The notes below the pieces were generated by a model that was given only the letters and a program-made list of their open reading frames with translations, had not been told where the DNA came from and did not search any database. Below, piece after piece: positions 1 to 9,400 of a stretch of 13,969 nucleotides of DNA. Numbering within the stretch: position 1 is the stretch's first letter; each line of letters starts with the position of its first letter. A program made the position numbers and the translations under genes. Origin of the DNA: Bacteroidaceae bacterium (GTDB lineage Bacteria > Bacteroidota > Bacteroidia > Bacteroidales > Bacteroidaceae); assembly GCA_024695315.1 (NCBI GenBank), contig JAILIJ010000084.1:1-13969 (forward strand), written 5' to 3'.

Positions 1-509
1 CGTGCTATACCGCATGTTGCAGTAGCGGCGCTAAGGTCATTAGGTAGAGAATCATCGTGGCGTTCAACACAGAAAAGACCATATATCCATCCATCTTCGT
101 GTTTTGTGAGTCGCATATCATATACATTTGTCCCAGGTATCTCATCCTCAGGCATTGTGATTGGTTCATCCCAAAAACGGAAATTATCTATTCCATTAGG
201 TGATTCTGCAACGGCAAAGAAACTCTTTCTGTCTGCTCCTTCTGTGCGGACTACAAGGACATATTTATTGTTCCATTTGATAGCACCACTATTGAGAGTT
301 GCATTCATCATTATTCTTTGCATGAAATGGGGATTGCTTTTTTCGTCAAAGTCGTATCGCCATTCCAGTGGAGTATGCTCAGCTGTTATAATAGGGAATT
401 GATATTTTGTATATATTCCATTACCTCCTTCTACGGGCACATTCTTACGAGTTAGGAGAGCTTCGTGACGAGCACGAACGGCTTTTATTTTTTCTTCGTA
501 TTTATTCAT
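1..509 (-). CDS. 4-O-beta-D-mannosyl-D-glucose phosphorylase, GH130 (partial, 5' part only)
   Basis: The gene starts with ATG at 509 and runs off the left edge, so only about 169 N-terminal residues are present. By recall they match Bacteroides fragilis mannosylglucose phosphorylase closely along their whole length, including NATLN-GAIKW (69-79), EGADRKSFFAVAESPNGID (90-108) and TNVYDMRLT (127-135). Asp131 in that last motif falls at the same number as the general-acid Asp of the B. fragilis enzyme. The family cleaves mannosyl-beta-1,4-glucose with phosphate to give mannose-1-phosphate and glucose, in the cytoplasm. There is no signal peptide, which fits. The gene begins 34 nt after the stop of the GH26 at 544-1704 and is probably cotranscribed with it. 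The GH26-GH130 pairing is the known mannan-catabolism arrangement. Other GH130 enzymes act on mannobiose or N-glycan mannose, but the N-terminal match favours mannosylglucose specificity. The product is inferred from family resemblance. Confidence 0.93.
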   Translation of the reverse strand, partial: MNKYEEKIKAVRARHEALLTRKNVPVEGGNGIYTKYQFPIITAEHTPLEWRYDFDEKSNPHFMQRIMMNATLNSGAIKWNNKYVLVVRTEGADRKSFFAVAESPNGIDNFRFWDEPITMPEDEIPGTNVYDMRLTKHEDGWIYGLFCVERHDDSLPNDLSAATATCGIA

Positions 510-543
510 TTTAATTATGACTGTATGTTTGGCTATTTGTTTA

Positions 544-1704
544 TTATTTTATTTTCTTTATGTCTTTAAGGAACAAGAATTTCTTTTCTGCATACCAAAG
601 TTTGAAATCATTGGCAGTCTTTGCATCTTTACTTGCTCCGAAATGGTCTTTAGAATAGTTGCGCCAAGGCAAAAAATAGCAGACAGGGTATTTTTCTATT
701 GTTGTTTTGAACACTCTTGTCCACCATGTGGAATCTGGTGAGTTTTGATATCCACATTCAGTCAAGGCCAATAGTTTTCCGTGTTCATTAGAGAATTTTG
801 TTAGAAATTCAAGGTCAGCGGTAAGCTGTTTTTTGAAATCCTCCTCCTTTCCCCATTGGTATGCGTCTTCTCCGATAAGAGATACGCGATTATCTCCTGG
901 GTAACGTTTCAAAAAACGCTGTTCGTTCCAATATCCATCGAGGTTTGGAGAGTAGCTCCATACAATGCTTGTTGGTAGCTCTTTATTTACGTAATCTTGT
1001 AGCATGTTCCATAGTCCATGAAATTCCTCGTCGGTACAATTATTCTGTCCCCACCAGAACCATGAGCCATTATTTTCATGCCAAGGGCGTAGTATTACAG
1101 GGATAGGCTGTCCCTTATCTGTTTTTAGAGTCTTAAGAAAATCGGTTATTCTACTCATCCATGTTCTGAATTTAGCGTGCTGACTTCCTCCTGGTAGGAT
1201 TGACGCAACAGTCTTTTGAGGATTAATAACCTTCTTTGCTATAGTGTCTTGTCTCATTTGTTTTAAAGCACTAATAGCCTGTTTGTATGCCACTGTATCT
1301 TTTTCAATCCATGCAGTAGTACCAAGTAGTGGATTCCTAGGATGCCATGAGATAGTTATTATTCCTCCATTACTATGATGTTTGATAATTGTTTCTCGTA
1401 TTCTTGTGAACGGAACACTATCAAGGTTTTTTGAATCTCCGACTTCTATTCCTCCGAGGTCAAATCCCATAACAGCAGGGTAATCACCAACTAGTTCATA
1501 GGTGTCGCTTCTATTTGCATCCCAATCCCAAGTTATTCCATAAAATGGATCATCTTGATGTCCATACATATACCCTTTCTTCTGCAGTTTGTGTAATCTT
1601 TCGATAAGTTTTTCTGCAGGTGTCTTGGCTGCGTATGAATTGCAAACTAATAGTGTAAAATTTAGAATTAATGTTGCAGTAAATAGTATTATTTTCATTT
1701 TCAT
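544..1704 (-). CDS. GH26 beta-mannanase, probably periplasmic (exo/mannobiose-forming type)
   Basis: This is a GH26 (clan GH-A) beta-mannanase of 386 residues from the chosen start. The N-terminus (MKMKIILFTATLILNF..., cleavage probably after SYA, residue 25) is a signal peptide. The LLVC in it is a poor lipobox, so a soluble periplasmic enzyme is more likely than a lipoprotein. The catalytic domain covers roughly 28-375: GHQDD near 48, WHPRNP near 120, the acid/base Glu210 in RPWHE followed by WFWWG, and the nucleophile Glu316 in ALTECG. The open frame extends to an ATG at 1743. I prefer 1704 (alternative 1698) because it places the signal peptide at the very N-terminus, and because a TACCTTTG promoter element at 1755-1762 would leave almost no leader before 1743. 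It resembles the periplasmic mannobiose-producing GH26 enzymes encoded beside GH130 in Bacteroides. The exo mode is inferred from that context, not from a residue I can point to. Confidence 0.93.
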   Translation of the reverse strand: MKMKIILFTATLILNFTLLVCNSYAAKTPAEKLIERLHKLQKKGYMYGHQDDPFYGITWDWDANRSDTYELVGDYPAVMGFDLGGIEVGDSKNLDSVPFTRIRETIIKHHSNGGIITISWHPRNPLLGTTAWIEKDTVAYKQAISALKQMRQDTIAKKVINPQKTVASILPGGSQHAKFRTWMSRITDFLKTLKTDKGQPIPVILRPWHENNGSWFWWGQNNCTDEEFHGLWNMLQDYVNKELPTSIVWSYSPNLDGYWNEQRFLKRYPGDNRVSLIGEDAYQWGKEEDFKKQLTADLEFLTKFSNEHGKLLALTECGYQNSPDSTWWTRVFKTTIEKYPVCYFLPWRNYSKDHFGASKDAKTANDFKLWYAEKKFLFLKDIKKIK

Positions 1705-1754
1705 ATGGCAGTAGGATTTAAGTTTATTGTATGTGTATGTCATTTTTACTTGAG

Positions 1755-1762
1755 CAAAGGTA
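1755..1762 (-). promoter_or_regulatory. Candidate -7 element (TACCTTTG) for the second GH26 and GH130
   Basis: On the minus strand 1762-1755 reads TACCTTTG, a full match to the Bacteroidota -7 consensus TAnnTTTG. It lies about 50 nt upstream of the preferred GH26 start at 1704, giving a leader of roughly 44 nt. No clear -33 TTTG is seen at the usual 19-21 nt further upstream. That position is instead occupied by TCAAGTTACG (1778-1787), so the promoter may need an activator. It follows the hairpin that ends the previous gene, which is consistent with a separate transcription start. Confidence 0.45.
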
Positions 1763-1931
1763 GTATTATTATATCATCGTAACTTGACTTTTTTTATCCA
1801 ATGGTTATATTTTGTATTTTTAAAACAAGAAACCATTATCATGTATGATATTTTTTATGTTTTTCCCAAATTTATATAATGACGTAGATTTGTATTTTCA
1901 AGTATCATTCATACTCATTTTTATATTGTCA
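1763..1931. other. Intergenic region between the two GH26 genes
   Basis: This is a very AT-rich gap with no convincing reading frame. It holds a perfect 7-bp inverted repeat, AATGGTT at 1800-1806 and AACCATT at 1831-1837, separated by 24 nt. The repeat lies just upstream of the candidate promoter of the second GH26 and could be a regulator site, although an AT-rich repeat this short can also arise by chance. Nothing else is recognised here. Confidence 0.4.
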
Positions 1932-1969
1932 AGAGGAGAAGAGCACATTATCTGTACATCTCCCCCTCT
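1932..1969 (-). terminator. Hairpin after the surface GH26 gene
   Basis: In the minus-strand transcript the arms AGAGGGGGAGA and TCTTCTCCTCT pair over 11 positions using two G-U wobbles. After a single bulged base, GTAC pairs with GTGC (one more wobble), closing a 7-nt loop. The hairpin begins 22 nt after the GH26 stop codon. The wobbles are allowed only in the minus-strand RNA, which supports function in this direction. There is no proper U-run after it, so it may be a weak terminator or a processing/attenuation site. Confidence 0.55.
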
Positions 1970-1991
1970 CAAATTTCAACTATTTGTTCGT

Positions 1992-3443
1992 TTATTTTTT
2001 ATTTTCTTCCATATAGGCTTTTAGGTCTGTTGGTAATTCATCACGTGTTATTACGCATTCGCTATTCATCATTTCATTGAAGAAAGCTTTAGAATTGTAT
2101 TTTTCTGTCATGAATTCACCATTCCAAGGCATGAACCATGACCATACGTCACCATTTGAAAGCATATTGTCAATGGCAGGAATTTGACCACATTCACTTA
2201 GAGCAATCATTTTTTTTCCATTAGTAATTTCTCTAAGTTTATCAAATTCTTCCTTTATGGATTCGTGGTTCTCAATCTTATAGCTGTCATGTGAAATGAT
2301 GTCTACATATTCATCTCCAGGATACCAGTTTGAATCATCGCCATTTGGTGCTGTTGTTCCTTGTGATGTCCATACCCATATTAGGTTGTTCACACCTTTT
2401 TCCTTCAGGTAGTTATACATGTATATCCATAACTTTTTGTACTGTACAGCTCCACTTGTTCCCCACCAGAACCATTGGTTATTGTCTGAGCCTGATGCTT
2501 CGTGAAGAGGTCTCCAAAGAAGTGCTATTCCTTTATCCTGTAATTGAAGAAGGATTTGTGACAGGGCATCAAGATCTTCATTTATCTGTGTATTCATCCA
2601 ACTTGTTGTTCTGACTGCGAGTTTTGCAGTGAAGGTCATGTCACTTGATGAATAGAAGGCATAATTATTGAGGTTATATTTGTCTGCTTCTGTCTTAGGA
2701 ACATTCCAATGCCATCCTGCAGCTACAATACCTCCATTTTTTACCCAGTTCTCCACAACAGTAGTATTCATATAGTCAATCCAGTTTGAATTGCTAAGAG
2801 GCCTACTCCAGCGTAGATGTATAAAGTCGAAACTATGTATAGCAGGGTATTTACCGGTGAGGGTATACAGAGTGTCGGCAGTTATGGTGTTCCATGCAGG
2901 ACTAGCCATTGTGGCAGATAGCGTTTGCTTACCATACATTGAACGCAGATAGAAATATAGAGCTTTCGCTTCATCTGTCGCATCAGGGTTGCAAAGATTT
3001 TCATCAATATTGAATGCAGAAGCATCAAATGTATTTATTATTTTTGTCTTAAACGAGAATGCCGAAGATGGAGCATAAGCAAAATTTCCGTTGTGTACTG
3101 TTGGTTTATTTATTGTAACTGTGTATGATGTGTTGCCGACTGTGTTGAAGTATATTACTAGTTCGTTTGAGTTTTGAACCTTTACAGAATCTGCATAGGT
3201 GTTGTTTACCTTTACAGAATGTACAGTTGGAACATATATTGGCATATCATACGTTACGATGACAGAGTCTATTGTATCAACGCCAACGGCCTCGTTTTCC
3301 ACGGACATAGACACTATAGACGGAACATCGCCTGTGCCAAAGTTGTTGTCATATCCAGGAGCGACATCGTTGTCGTCATCGGTACATGCTACTGCACTAA
3401 GTGATGCAGCAAGAATTATAGAATATAATGATATTTTTTTCAT
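1992..3443 (-). CDS. Surface lipoprotein endo-beta-mannanase, GH26 with N-terminal Ig-like domain
   Basis: The product has 483 residues. MKKISLYSIILAASLSAVAC is a lipoprotein signal with Cys20 as the anchor. The next residues, TDDDND, are an acidic stretch like the signal that sends Bacteroidota lipoproteins to the cell surface. Residues about 40-135 form a beta-rich Ig-like module (Big_5 type), which probably acts as a spacer. The GH26 catalytic domain spans about 148-480, with acid/base Glu315 in RPLHE followed by WFWWG, and nucleophile Glu417 in ALSECG. The ATG at 3443 is preferred. The frame extends to a TTG at 3491 inside the preceding gene, but 3443 begins the signal peptide exactly and lies 13 nt after the preceding stop. 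The gene is last in the susC-susD-binding protein-GH26 run and is followed by a hairpin. The inferred role is first attack on mannan or glucomannan at the cell surface. Confidence 0.95.
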   Translation of the reverse strand: MKKISLYSIILAASLSAVACTDDDNDVAPGYDNNFGTGDVPSIVSMSVENEAVGVDTIDSVIVTYDMPIYVPTVHSVKVNNTYADSVKVQNSNELVIYFNTVGNTSYTVTINKPTVHNGNFAYAPSSAFSFKTKIINTFDASAFNIDENLCNPDATDEAKALYFYLRSMYGKQTLSATMASPAWNTITADTLYTLTGKYPAIHSFDFIHLRWSRPLSNSNWIDYMNTTVVENWVKNGGIVAAGWHWNVPKTEADKYNLNNYAFYSSSDMTFTAKLAVRTTSWMNTQINEDLDALSQILLQLQDKGIALLWRPLHEASGSDNNQWFWWGTSGAVQYKKLWIYMYNYLKEKGVNNLIWVWTSQGTTAPNGDDSNWYPGDEYVDIISHDSYKIENHESIKEEFDKLREITNGKKMIALSECGQIPAIDNMLSNGDVWSWFMPWNGEFMTEKYNSKAFFNEMMNSECVITRDELPTDLKAYMEENKK

Positions 3444-3456
3444 AACTAAATCCGTT

Positions 3457-4710
3457 TTAATAGTTCTTTGGTTCAATACGGAATTGTCCAAAACTATGGT
3501 CTAAAGTCCAGCTATCAGAACCGTTAGGTTGACAGATGAAGGCGAGATTTCCTCCACCACCAAAGCTTGGTAGTCCTTTTTCTGGGTCAACAACATCTTC
3601 GAGTGGAATTCTTACAGTAACCCATTTCCCACTTGTATTTGTAAGACCTGTGTAGCAAGGGTCCCATTGATAGTTTGCACCACCATTGAGTGAAAAGTTG
3701 TAACCTCCATTTTTTTCTCCTTCGGTACCATTTGTACCATAGTCGTAGAACGGAGTAGTGGCGGATGTGCATACTTCAAATTTGAAATAGTAATTGGAAG
3801 GATTTGCTGTTACAGCATCCCATTCCTGTTTCCACTGAACCCACCATCCAATACCATAATATGCCCAACTGTCTAATGTGCAGTTGAATCTCCAATATTG
3901 GTATCCTAAAGACTCAGGGTCACCGCTCTTTGTTCCATCGGTAATGTAATCTGTATTGCCAGACCATGAACCTAGTTCTCCATCGAAGTTACCAAGCATG
4001 AGCATGTTGGACATTCTGTAAGGTATTGTTTTTGTTGCTTCACCTCCACCCATAGCTTGCCATGAGAATTTAATTAAAGAATTGTCCGGGCAGTCTGTCG
4101 GAATTGTAAGGCTTGCGTAGGTCTCAGTACAAGAGTCCAATTTGACTTCTTCACTATATCCTTCAGATTCATTGTAAATCAAAATGGATACTGGTGAGGT
4201 TTCTGTTGTATCGTTAAAATTATACAGATCGAAATAGTCTCCGGATAATTGTACACGAGATCCTTGTATCGCAAATTCATTCTTAAGTCCCTCAAGTTCG
4301 AGTTCTGGTATCGATACAGGGAAAGCAATTTCTGTTGTGCCCTGATCTGTTTTATATGATAATACTCCAGTCTCGTTTTCAGGAATGGCTCTTGGTATAC
4401 GAATGTATGAGGCTGTGGTAGTTGCATAGACTCTATTTTTTATGTCTACTTCCAGTCCATTAATATTTATTTCTTTAGCCTGAGCCAAATTCTGACCTTT
4501 AACGACAATATATTGGTTGAGGGTGCCAGATGTAATAGGTGTTTCCTCATCATATACATCGTAAATGGCCTCAATAACAGGGGCTCCGTGATTGTCAAAT
4601 CTATCAGCATATTCTAATCCTGCATCTAGGTCTTTAACGTCACTACAAGAAATTATAGCTGAAACAGACATGATGACAAGTCCCAATGTGTGTATTTTAT
4701 AAAGTTTCAT
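3457..4710 (-). CDS. Surface glycan-binding lipoprotein (IPT/TIG domains, SGBP-B type)
   Basis: This is a non-catalytic lipoprotein of 417 residues. The signal ends in AIISC with Cys22 as the anchor. Two Ig-like IPT/TIG-style modules follow at about 43-133 and 135-231, then a C-terminal domain (about 236-417) very rich in aromatics. Tyr272, Trp273, Trp282, Trp289, Trp290, Trp293 and Trp297 cluster tightly and could form a sugar-binding platform. This order of signal, Ig spacers and distal binding domain is that of surface glycan-binding proteins encoded after SusD in many PULs. No glycosidase motif is visible. An ATG at 4719 is also possible, only 3 nt after the susD stop. The ATG at 4710 gives a compact MKLYK signal start and a 12-nt gap, so I prefer it. 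The ligand, probably mannan or glucomannan, is inferred from the neighbours. Confidence 0.9.
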   Translation of the reverse strand: MKLYKIHTLGLVIMSVSAIISCSDVKDLDAGLEYADRFDNHGAPVIEAIYDVYDEETPITSGTLNQYIVVKGQNLAQAKEININGLEVDIKNRVYATTTASYIRIPRAIPENETGVLSYKTDQGTTEIAFPVSIPELELEGLKNEFAIQGSRVQLSGDYFDLYNFNDTTETSPVSILIYNESEGYSEEVKLDSCTETYASLTIPTDCPDNSLIKFSWQAMGGGEATKTIPYRMSNMLMLGNFDGELGSWSGNTDYITDGTKSGDPESLGYQYWRFNCTLDSWAYYGIGWWVQWKQEWDAVTANPSNYYFKFEVCTSATTPFYDYGTNGTEGEKNGGYNFSLNGGANYQWDPCYTGLTNTSGKWVTVRIPLEDVVDPEKGLPSFGGGGNLAFICQPNGSDSWTLDHSFGQFRIEPKNY

Positions 4711-4722
4711 AACGTCCATTTT

Positions 4723-6474
4723 TTACCAACCGAAGTTGTTCGTTGTAATATAAGGATTTGCGTTTATCTCAGAAGTTGGGATAGGGTATAATAGGTTTCG
4801 CTTAGTACGTTCTTTATATATGTCTGAGTCATCTCGTCCTCCGATGGCATTCATAGCCTGTAGATAGACACCCCATCGTATAAGATCCCAACGTCGGTCA
4901 CCTTCACATGCAAATTCCTTCGCACGTTCTTCAAAGATAGAACTACGTAAAGATTCCTGACTTGTTACTGAGGTCATAAGTTTTGCATTACTACGTTCTC
5001 TAACAAGATTTAGATATCTCATAGCTTCATCTTGTTTTCCTAATTCATTCTCGGCTTCTGCATATATTAAAAGAACATCAGCATAACGCAGGAATGGATA
5101 GTTAGAATCGGCATATTGAGTAGCTTTGTTTTCTACATCGTCGTATTTTGTAGAGAAAGCAAGACATTCGTAACTTGTGTTGTAATGGTAACTATAGCCT
5201 GTTTTTGCGTATTGTTCCTCTTGATTACCTGTATAATTACCATAGAGATCATATCCGGTAACTTTTTCTTTCCATGATTGTGGATAAAAGAAGCATCCGT
5301 TATAGCTCTCTTGATAGTAATATCGCCAAGTATGACGTACACCTTGCTGAATACGGTAGTCATCTTCGTCAAAGAGTTGATACCAATTGTTAGTGTTACC
5401 TATCCATCCACCGCTAACTATATATTCACTGGCAGCTGTTTCTGTATAACCAGAGAAATATGTATGTACTCCTGTGCAGTATTTCTCTTCTCCATTAGCC
5501 GAGCGAATAGCCCACATAAATTCACTTGCGTCTCTATTATCTTTAGACCAAAGGTTTGCGTAGTTAGATAACTCGTAGATTCCATAATCTCCATCAATAA
5601 CTTTTTTTGCCCAGTAAGCAGCTTTTTCATAGCATGCCTTTGAGTCCATATTCATATATCCGGCAACAGAATCTTTTTCGAAAACTTGTGCTGTTGGTAC
5701 TTTACAAATTTTTATCTCATCGCCTTCAAGATTAGTTGCTGTCTCGTAAGGTTCTCCTGTTCTGATTGTCATCTTAGTTCCCATAGGCATTGAGGCTGAG
5801 GCCATTGTGGCGTACACTTTTGCCAGGAGACCTGCTGCAGAACCTGCGGAAACATGTCCTGTCTGATAATTGACATCGTCACGAGAATACATGAGTGAAG
5901 CTGATTCTTCTAACATTTCTGTTATGTGTCCATAGATTGTCTCTACAGATTCGCGGGGTTTATAGAAAGCGGCACCGTCCATTACATCTGTTTCGTAGTA
6001 AGGAATAGGACCGAAAGCGCGGACCATCAAGTAATAGCAGAAAGCTTTTTGGAAGAGTAATTCTCCAACAGCATTATTTTTGTAGTCTTCGTCTACATTA
6101 TCCATTTTCTTGATGTATCGGATAGCTATGTTAGCATCGTTGATAAGGTTATAAGGACCTGTCCAGAGTTTTTCTATGTTTGAATCTCCGTTGAAATTAC
6201 CTGCTCCAAGAGATCCAAAGAGCCAATCTGGTCCAGAGATGTAGTCGTTGTCTAGTTCGAGAACAATAGGAAAATTGTTCCAGCAGAACATGTCGTATAG
6301 CCAGTTGCTATATACACCAGTAACCCAAAGGTCGACGGACTCTTTAGAGTCACCAACCTGTTCTGGACCGATATTGCTTTCTGGTGATTCCTTTAGAAAG
6401 TCGCTGCATGAAGTAGTAGCTGTTAAAGCTGCTGTTCCAAGAGCTGCGGCAATTATATATTTATGTAATTTCAT
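4723..6474 (-). CDS. susD: SusD/RagB-family nutrient-binding outer-membrane lipoprotein
   Basis: This is a 583-residue SusD homologue, the lid-like lipoprotein that sits on the SusC pore and captures oligosaccharides. The signal peptide ends in TATTSC, with Cys23 as the lipid anchor and SDFLKESPES following, typical of the family. The N-terminal half is the alpha-helical, TPR-like SusD scaffold (for example VGELLFQKAFCYYLMVRAFG around 137-156). The C-terminal half has the family motifs FLRYADVLLIYAEAENELG, GDRRWDLIRWG ending near 535, and the terminal YPIPTSEINANP...NNFGW. Length is in the normal range. It starts 21 nt after the susC stop and is followed 12 nt later by the surface glycan-binding protein, so the four genes form one operon. 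Mannan specificity is inferred from context. The symbol is the family name rather than that of the starch-system gene. Confidence 0.97.
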   Translation of the reverse strand: MKLHKYIIAAALGTAALTATTSCSDFLKESPESNIGPEQVGDSKESVDLWVTGVYSNWLYDMFCWNNFPIVLELDNDYISGPDWLFGSLGAGNFNGDSNIEKLWTGPYNLINDANIAIRYIKKMDNVDEDYKNNAVGELLFQKAFCYYLMVRAFGPIPYYETDVMDGAAFYKPRESVETIYGHITEMLEESASLMYSRDDVNYQTGHVSAGSAAGLLAKVYATMASASMPMGTKMTIRTGEPYETATNLEGDEIKICKVPTAQVFEKDSVAGYMNMDSKACYEKAAYWAKKVIDGDYGIYELSNYANLWSKDNRDASEFMWAIRSANGEEKYCTGVHTYFSGYTETAASEYIVSGGWIGNTNNWYQLFDEDDYRIQQGVRHTWRYYYQESYNGCFFYPQSWKEKVTGYDLYGNYTGNQEEQYAKTGYSYHYNTSYECLAFSTKYDDVENKATQYADSNYPFLRYADVLLIYAEAENELGKQDEAMRYLNLVRERSNAKLMTSVTSQESLRSSIFEERAKEFACEGDRRWDLIRWGVYLQAMNAIGGRDDSDIYKERTKRNLLYPIPTSEINANPYITTNNFGW

Positions 6475-6495
6475 GAATCTAAAGTATTAATAGGG

Positions 6496-9400
6496 TTAGA
6501 ATGATAATGTGAAACCTAAAGAATAAGTACGAGAGAGAGGATAAGAGTAAATATCTACACCTCGTCTGCTTGAATCATCACCAAATGCGTTGACATCTGG
6601 GTCATACCAACTATAGTTTGTAATTGTAAATAGGTTTGTTACAGAGAAAGCGATATTGAATTTCTCGATGCCAGGCAATGGCTCCTTCCAGTTGTATGAA
6701 AGGCTTAAGCTCTTGCAACGGAAATATGACGCATCTTCAACATATCTGTTCGAAATTCTGTATGTACGGGTATATCCACCAGAAGCCTTTGGCCATTTAG
6801 CATTCTCGTAATTGTCTGCTGTCCAACGTGAGTTATAGGCATCTGTGGTAATATTACCGATATTGCTAAGGGTGATGTCCTGTAAGTTTCCATTAAAGAT
6901 ATCATTACCCTTAGAACCTTGGAAAAGCATGCTAAGTGTAAAGTCCTTCCATGATAAATCTGTAGAAAATCCGTATGTAAAATCAGGATTAGTATCTCCG
7001 ATAATCGTTCGGTCTTCCTCCGTAATCTTATCATCATTATTGATGTCTCGATATTTTATTTCTCCTACCATAGATTGTACTACAGATTCTGTAGAATTTT
7101 TGTATATAGGATCAGCTCTTACCTCAGCCGTATTATCATAGAATCCATCTTCAATATATCCATATATGGCACCCATAGGGCATCCGTTTCTTTGTATGAA
7201 TACATTGTCTGCACCATACCAAAGAGTTGTGGCATATTGATCACCTGAGAGACCGTTAATTTCGTTCTTATTAAATGAAATATTTGCATTTATATTCCAT
7301 TTCCAATCTTTGTTGTTTATTGCAAGGAAACTGGCCGTCATTTCAAGACCATTATTAGTAATATTTCCGCTATTTGTCAATTTGTTTGTGAAACCTGTAG
7401 ATGAAGGAATTTGAACATTCTGAAGTAAGTCATAAGTGTTCTTATGATAATAATCTACAGTAAATGAAAGTCTCGAATTAAGAAATGCAAAGTCCAAACC
7501 GATGTTCCATTGCTTTGTTGTTTCCCATTTCAAATCATTATCTGTAGGTCCTCTCCAAGTAGGCATAGCATATCCGCTAGAAAGACTTGAAGTGAACGAA
7601 TAATTTGCAGGGTTGACGAAAGGAATTGTTCTGTATGCTCCAATACCTTGATTACCTGTTGCTCCGTAGCTTGCACGTATTTTAAGATTGTCAAATACTT
7701 CAAGATTTTTGACGAAGTCTTCTTCTGATGCACGCCATGCAATAGCTGCAGATGGGAATGTAGCCCATTTGTTTTTATCTGTGAATACTGAGGAACCGTC
7801 ACGTCGTAAACTTGCCGTTAAGAGATATTTGTCCATGAAGGTGTAGTTTATGCGACCGAGGAATGAAGCCATTGTAGTCTTTCCCTTATCACTTGTTGGA
7901 GTACCTGTATAAAGTGCATATTCCGTATTGTTGTCCTTTGTGATATCACTATTAAAATCCCAGAAAGTCTGAGAAAAATTATGCCATGTACTTCTTTCTG
8001 CAGTAAAGGCTCCCATGACATTAAGGTGATGAATATCATTGAAAACCTTATCAAAGGTGAGTATACTTTCTGAGGTCAAATGTTCATAACCATTGTTACC
8101 TTTACTTGCTTTACCTCTAGTTGGCACTTTTCCTTCTTGTGTATGGCGGTCATAGTATGAGCCACGGTTAGAACTGCTATATGAAAGACCTATGTTCTGT
8201 CTAAATTTTAGTTCTGGCAATATTTTTGCCTCCAAATATGAACTGCTAAACCAATTAATAGATTTAAGTTCATCTTTTGTTGAATTGACATAAGCGGCAG
8301 GATTAGCAGCAAGCCAATTTAAATCATCAGCTTGCGTAGTATCCATGTTTGGACCATATGTCACAGGGAAAAGTAATGCAGAACGCACAACTCCTGTGTT
8401 GTAGCTCAGAGTGTTTGCAAAGTTGGTTGTTGAGTTTGTGAAACTTGTATTTGTTCCCATCTCCAACCATTTGTTTATCTTAAATCCCATGTTTGAACGA
8501 ATCGTGTACCTTTCGTAGCCTGAGTTTTTGATTATACCTTCTTGATCCGCGTAGTTTGCAGAGAAGAGATACCATCCTTTTTCTCCTGCGCTGCTGACAC
8601 TTACGTTATAGTCCTGAGTTGATGCGGTTTGGAATATTTCGTCTTGCCAGTCTGCTGTTTCCAAAAGGGTAGCATTTCCATATTCATCATAATGCCAACC
8701 AGGATTGACGTAATCCTCAGGTGTACCAGTATAAGTACCTGTTGTGTAGTCGGCATGTCCGTCTGTCTTATACTTATATCCCCATGTACCAGGATAAGCT
8801 ACATTTGTAGCGGTACTTCCATTATAGTAAATATCATTTTCTGTTTGTTCATTAATGTATGTAGCGTATGTTTTAGGGTCAAGCATGTCAAGCTTCTTTG
8901 TTATCTTTTGAATACCAAATGTTGCGTTGACCTCAACTTTTGTCTTTCCTAATTTTCCTCTTTTTGTTGTGATGAGCACTACTCCGTTAGCACCACGAGA
9001 ACCGTATATGGCAGTTGCGCTTGCGTCTTTAAGTATTTCAATGCTCTCTATGTCATGAGGATTGATTGATGCTAGAGGGTTAGAACTTTGTTCTGAGGTT
9101 GTTACTCCATTGCTTGGAGCCTCTCCTGCAGCAAATGGTACACCATCAATAATGTAAAGCGGTTGAGAAGATGTGGAGAAAGAATTTGCTCCACGTACTA
9201 CTATGCTCATACCTCCACCTGGTGCTCCATCACTTTGTTGAATCTGTACACCAGCGATTTTTCCTTGTAGGCCGTGGGCTATATCTAGCGATCCACCTTT
9301 CATGAGTTCATCTGCCTTGATTGATGCTACGGCTCCAGACAGATCACTTTTTTTCATTGTACCATATCCTACAACGATAATATCTTCAATTAATTTTGAG

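Noticed and set aside
106..402. Plus-strand open frame of 98 codons at the left edge
   Set aside because: The minus strand here encodes the conserved GH130 N-terminus with its catalytic Asp motif, so the plus-strand frame is a shadow.
3444..3491. Upstream extension of the surface GH26 to a TTG at 3491
   Set aside because: The extension overlaps the end of the preceding gene and would put 16 residues before a perfect lipoprotein signal that starts at the ATG at 3443.
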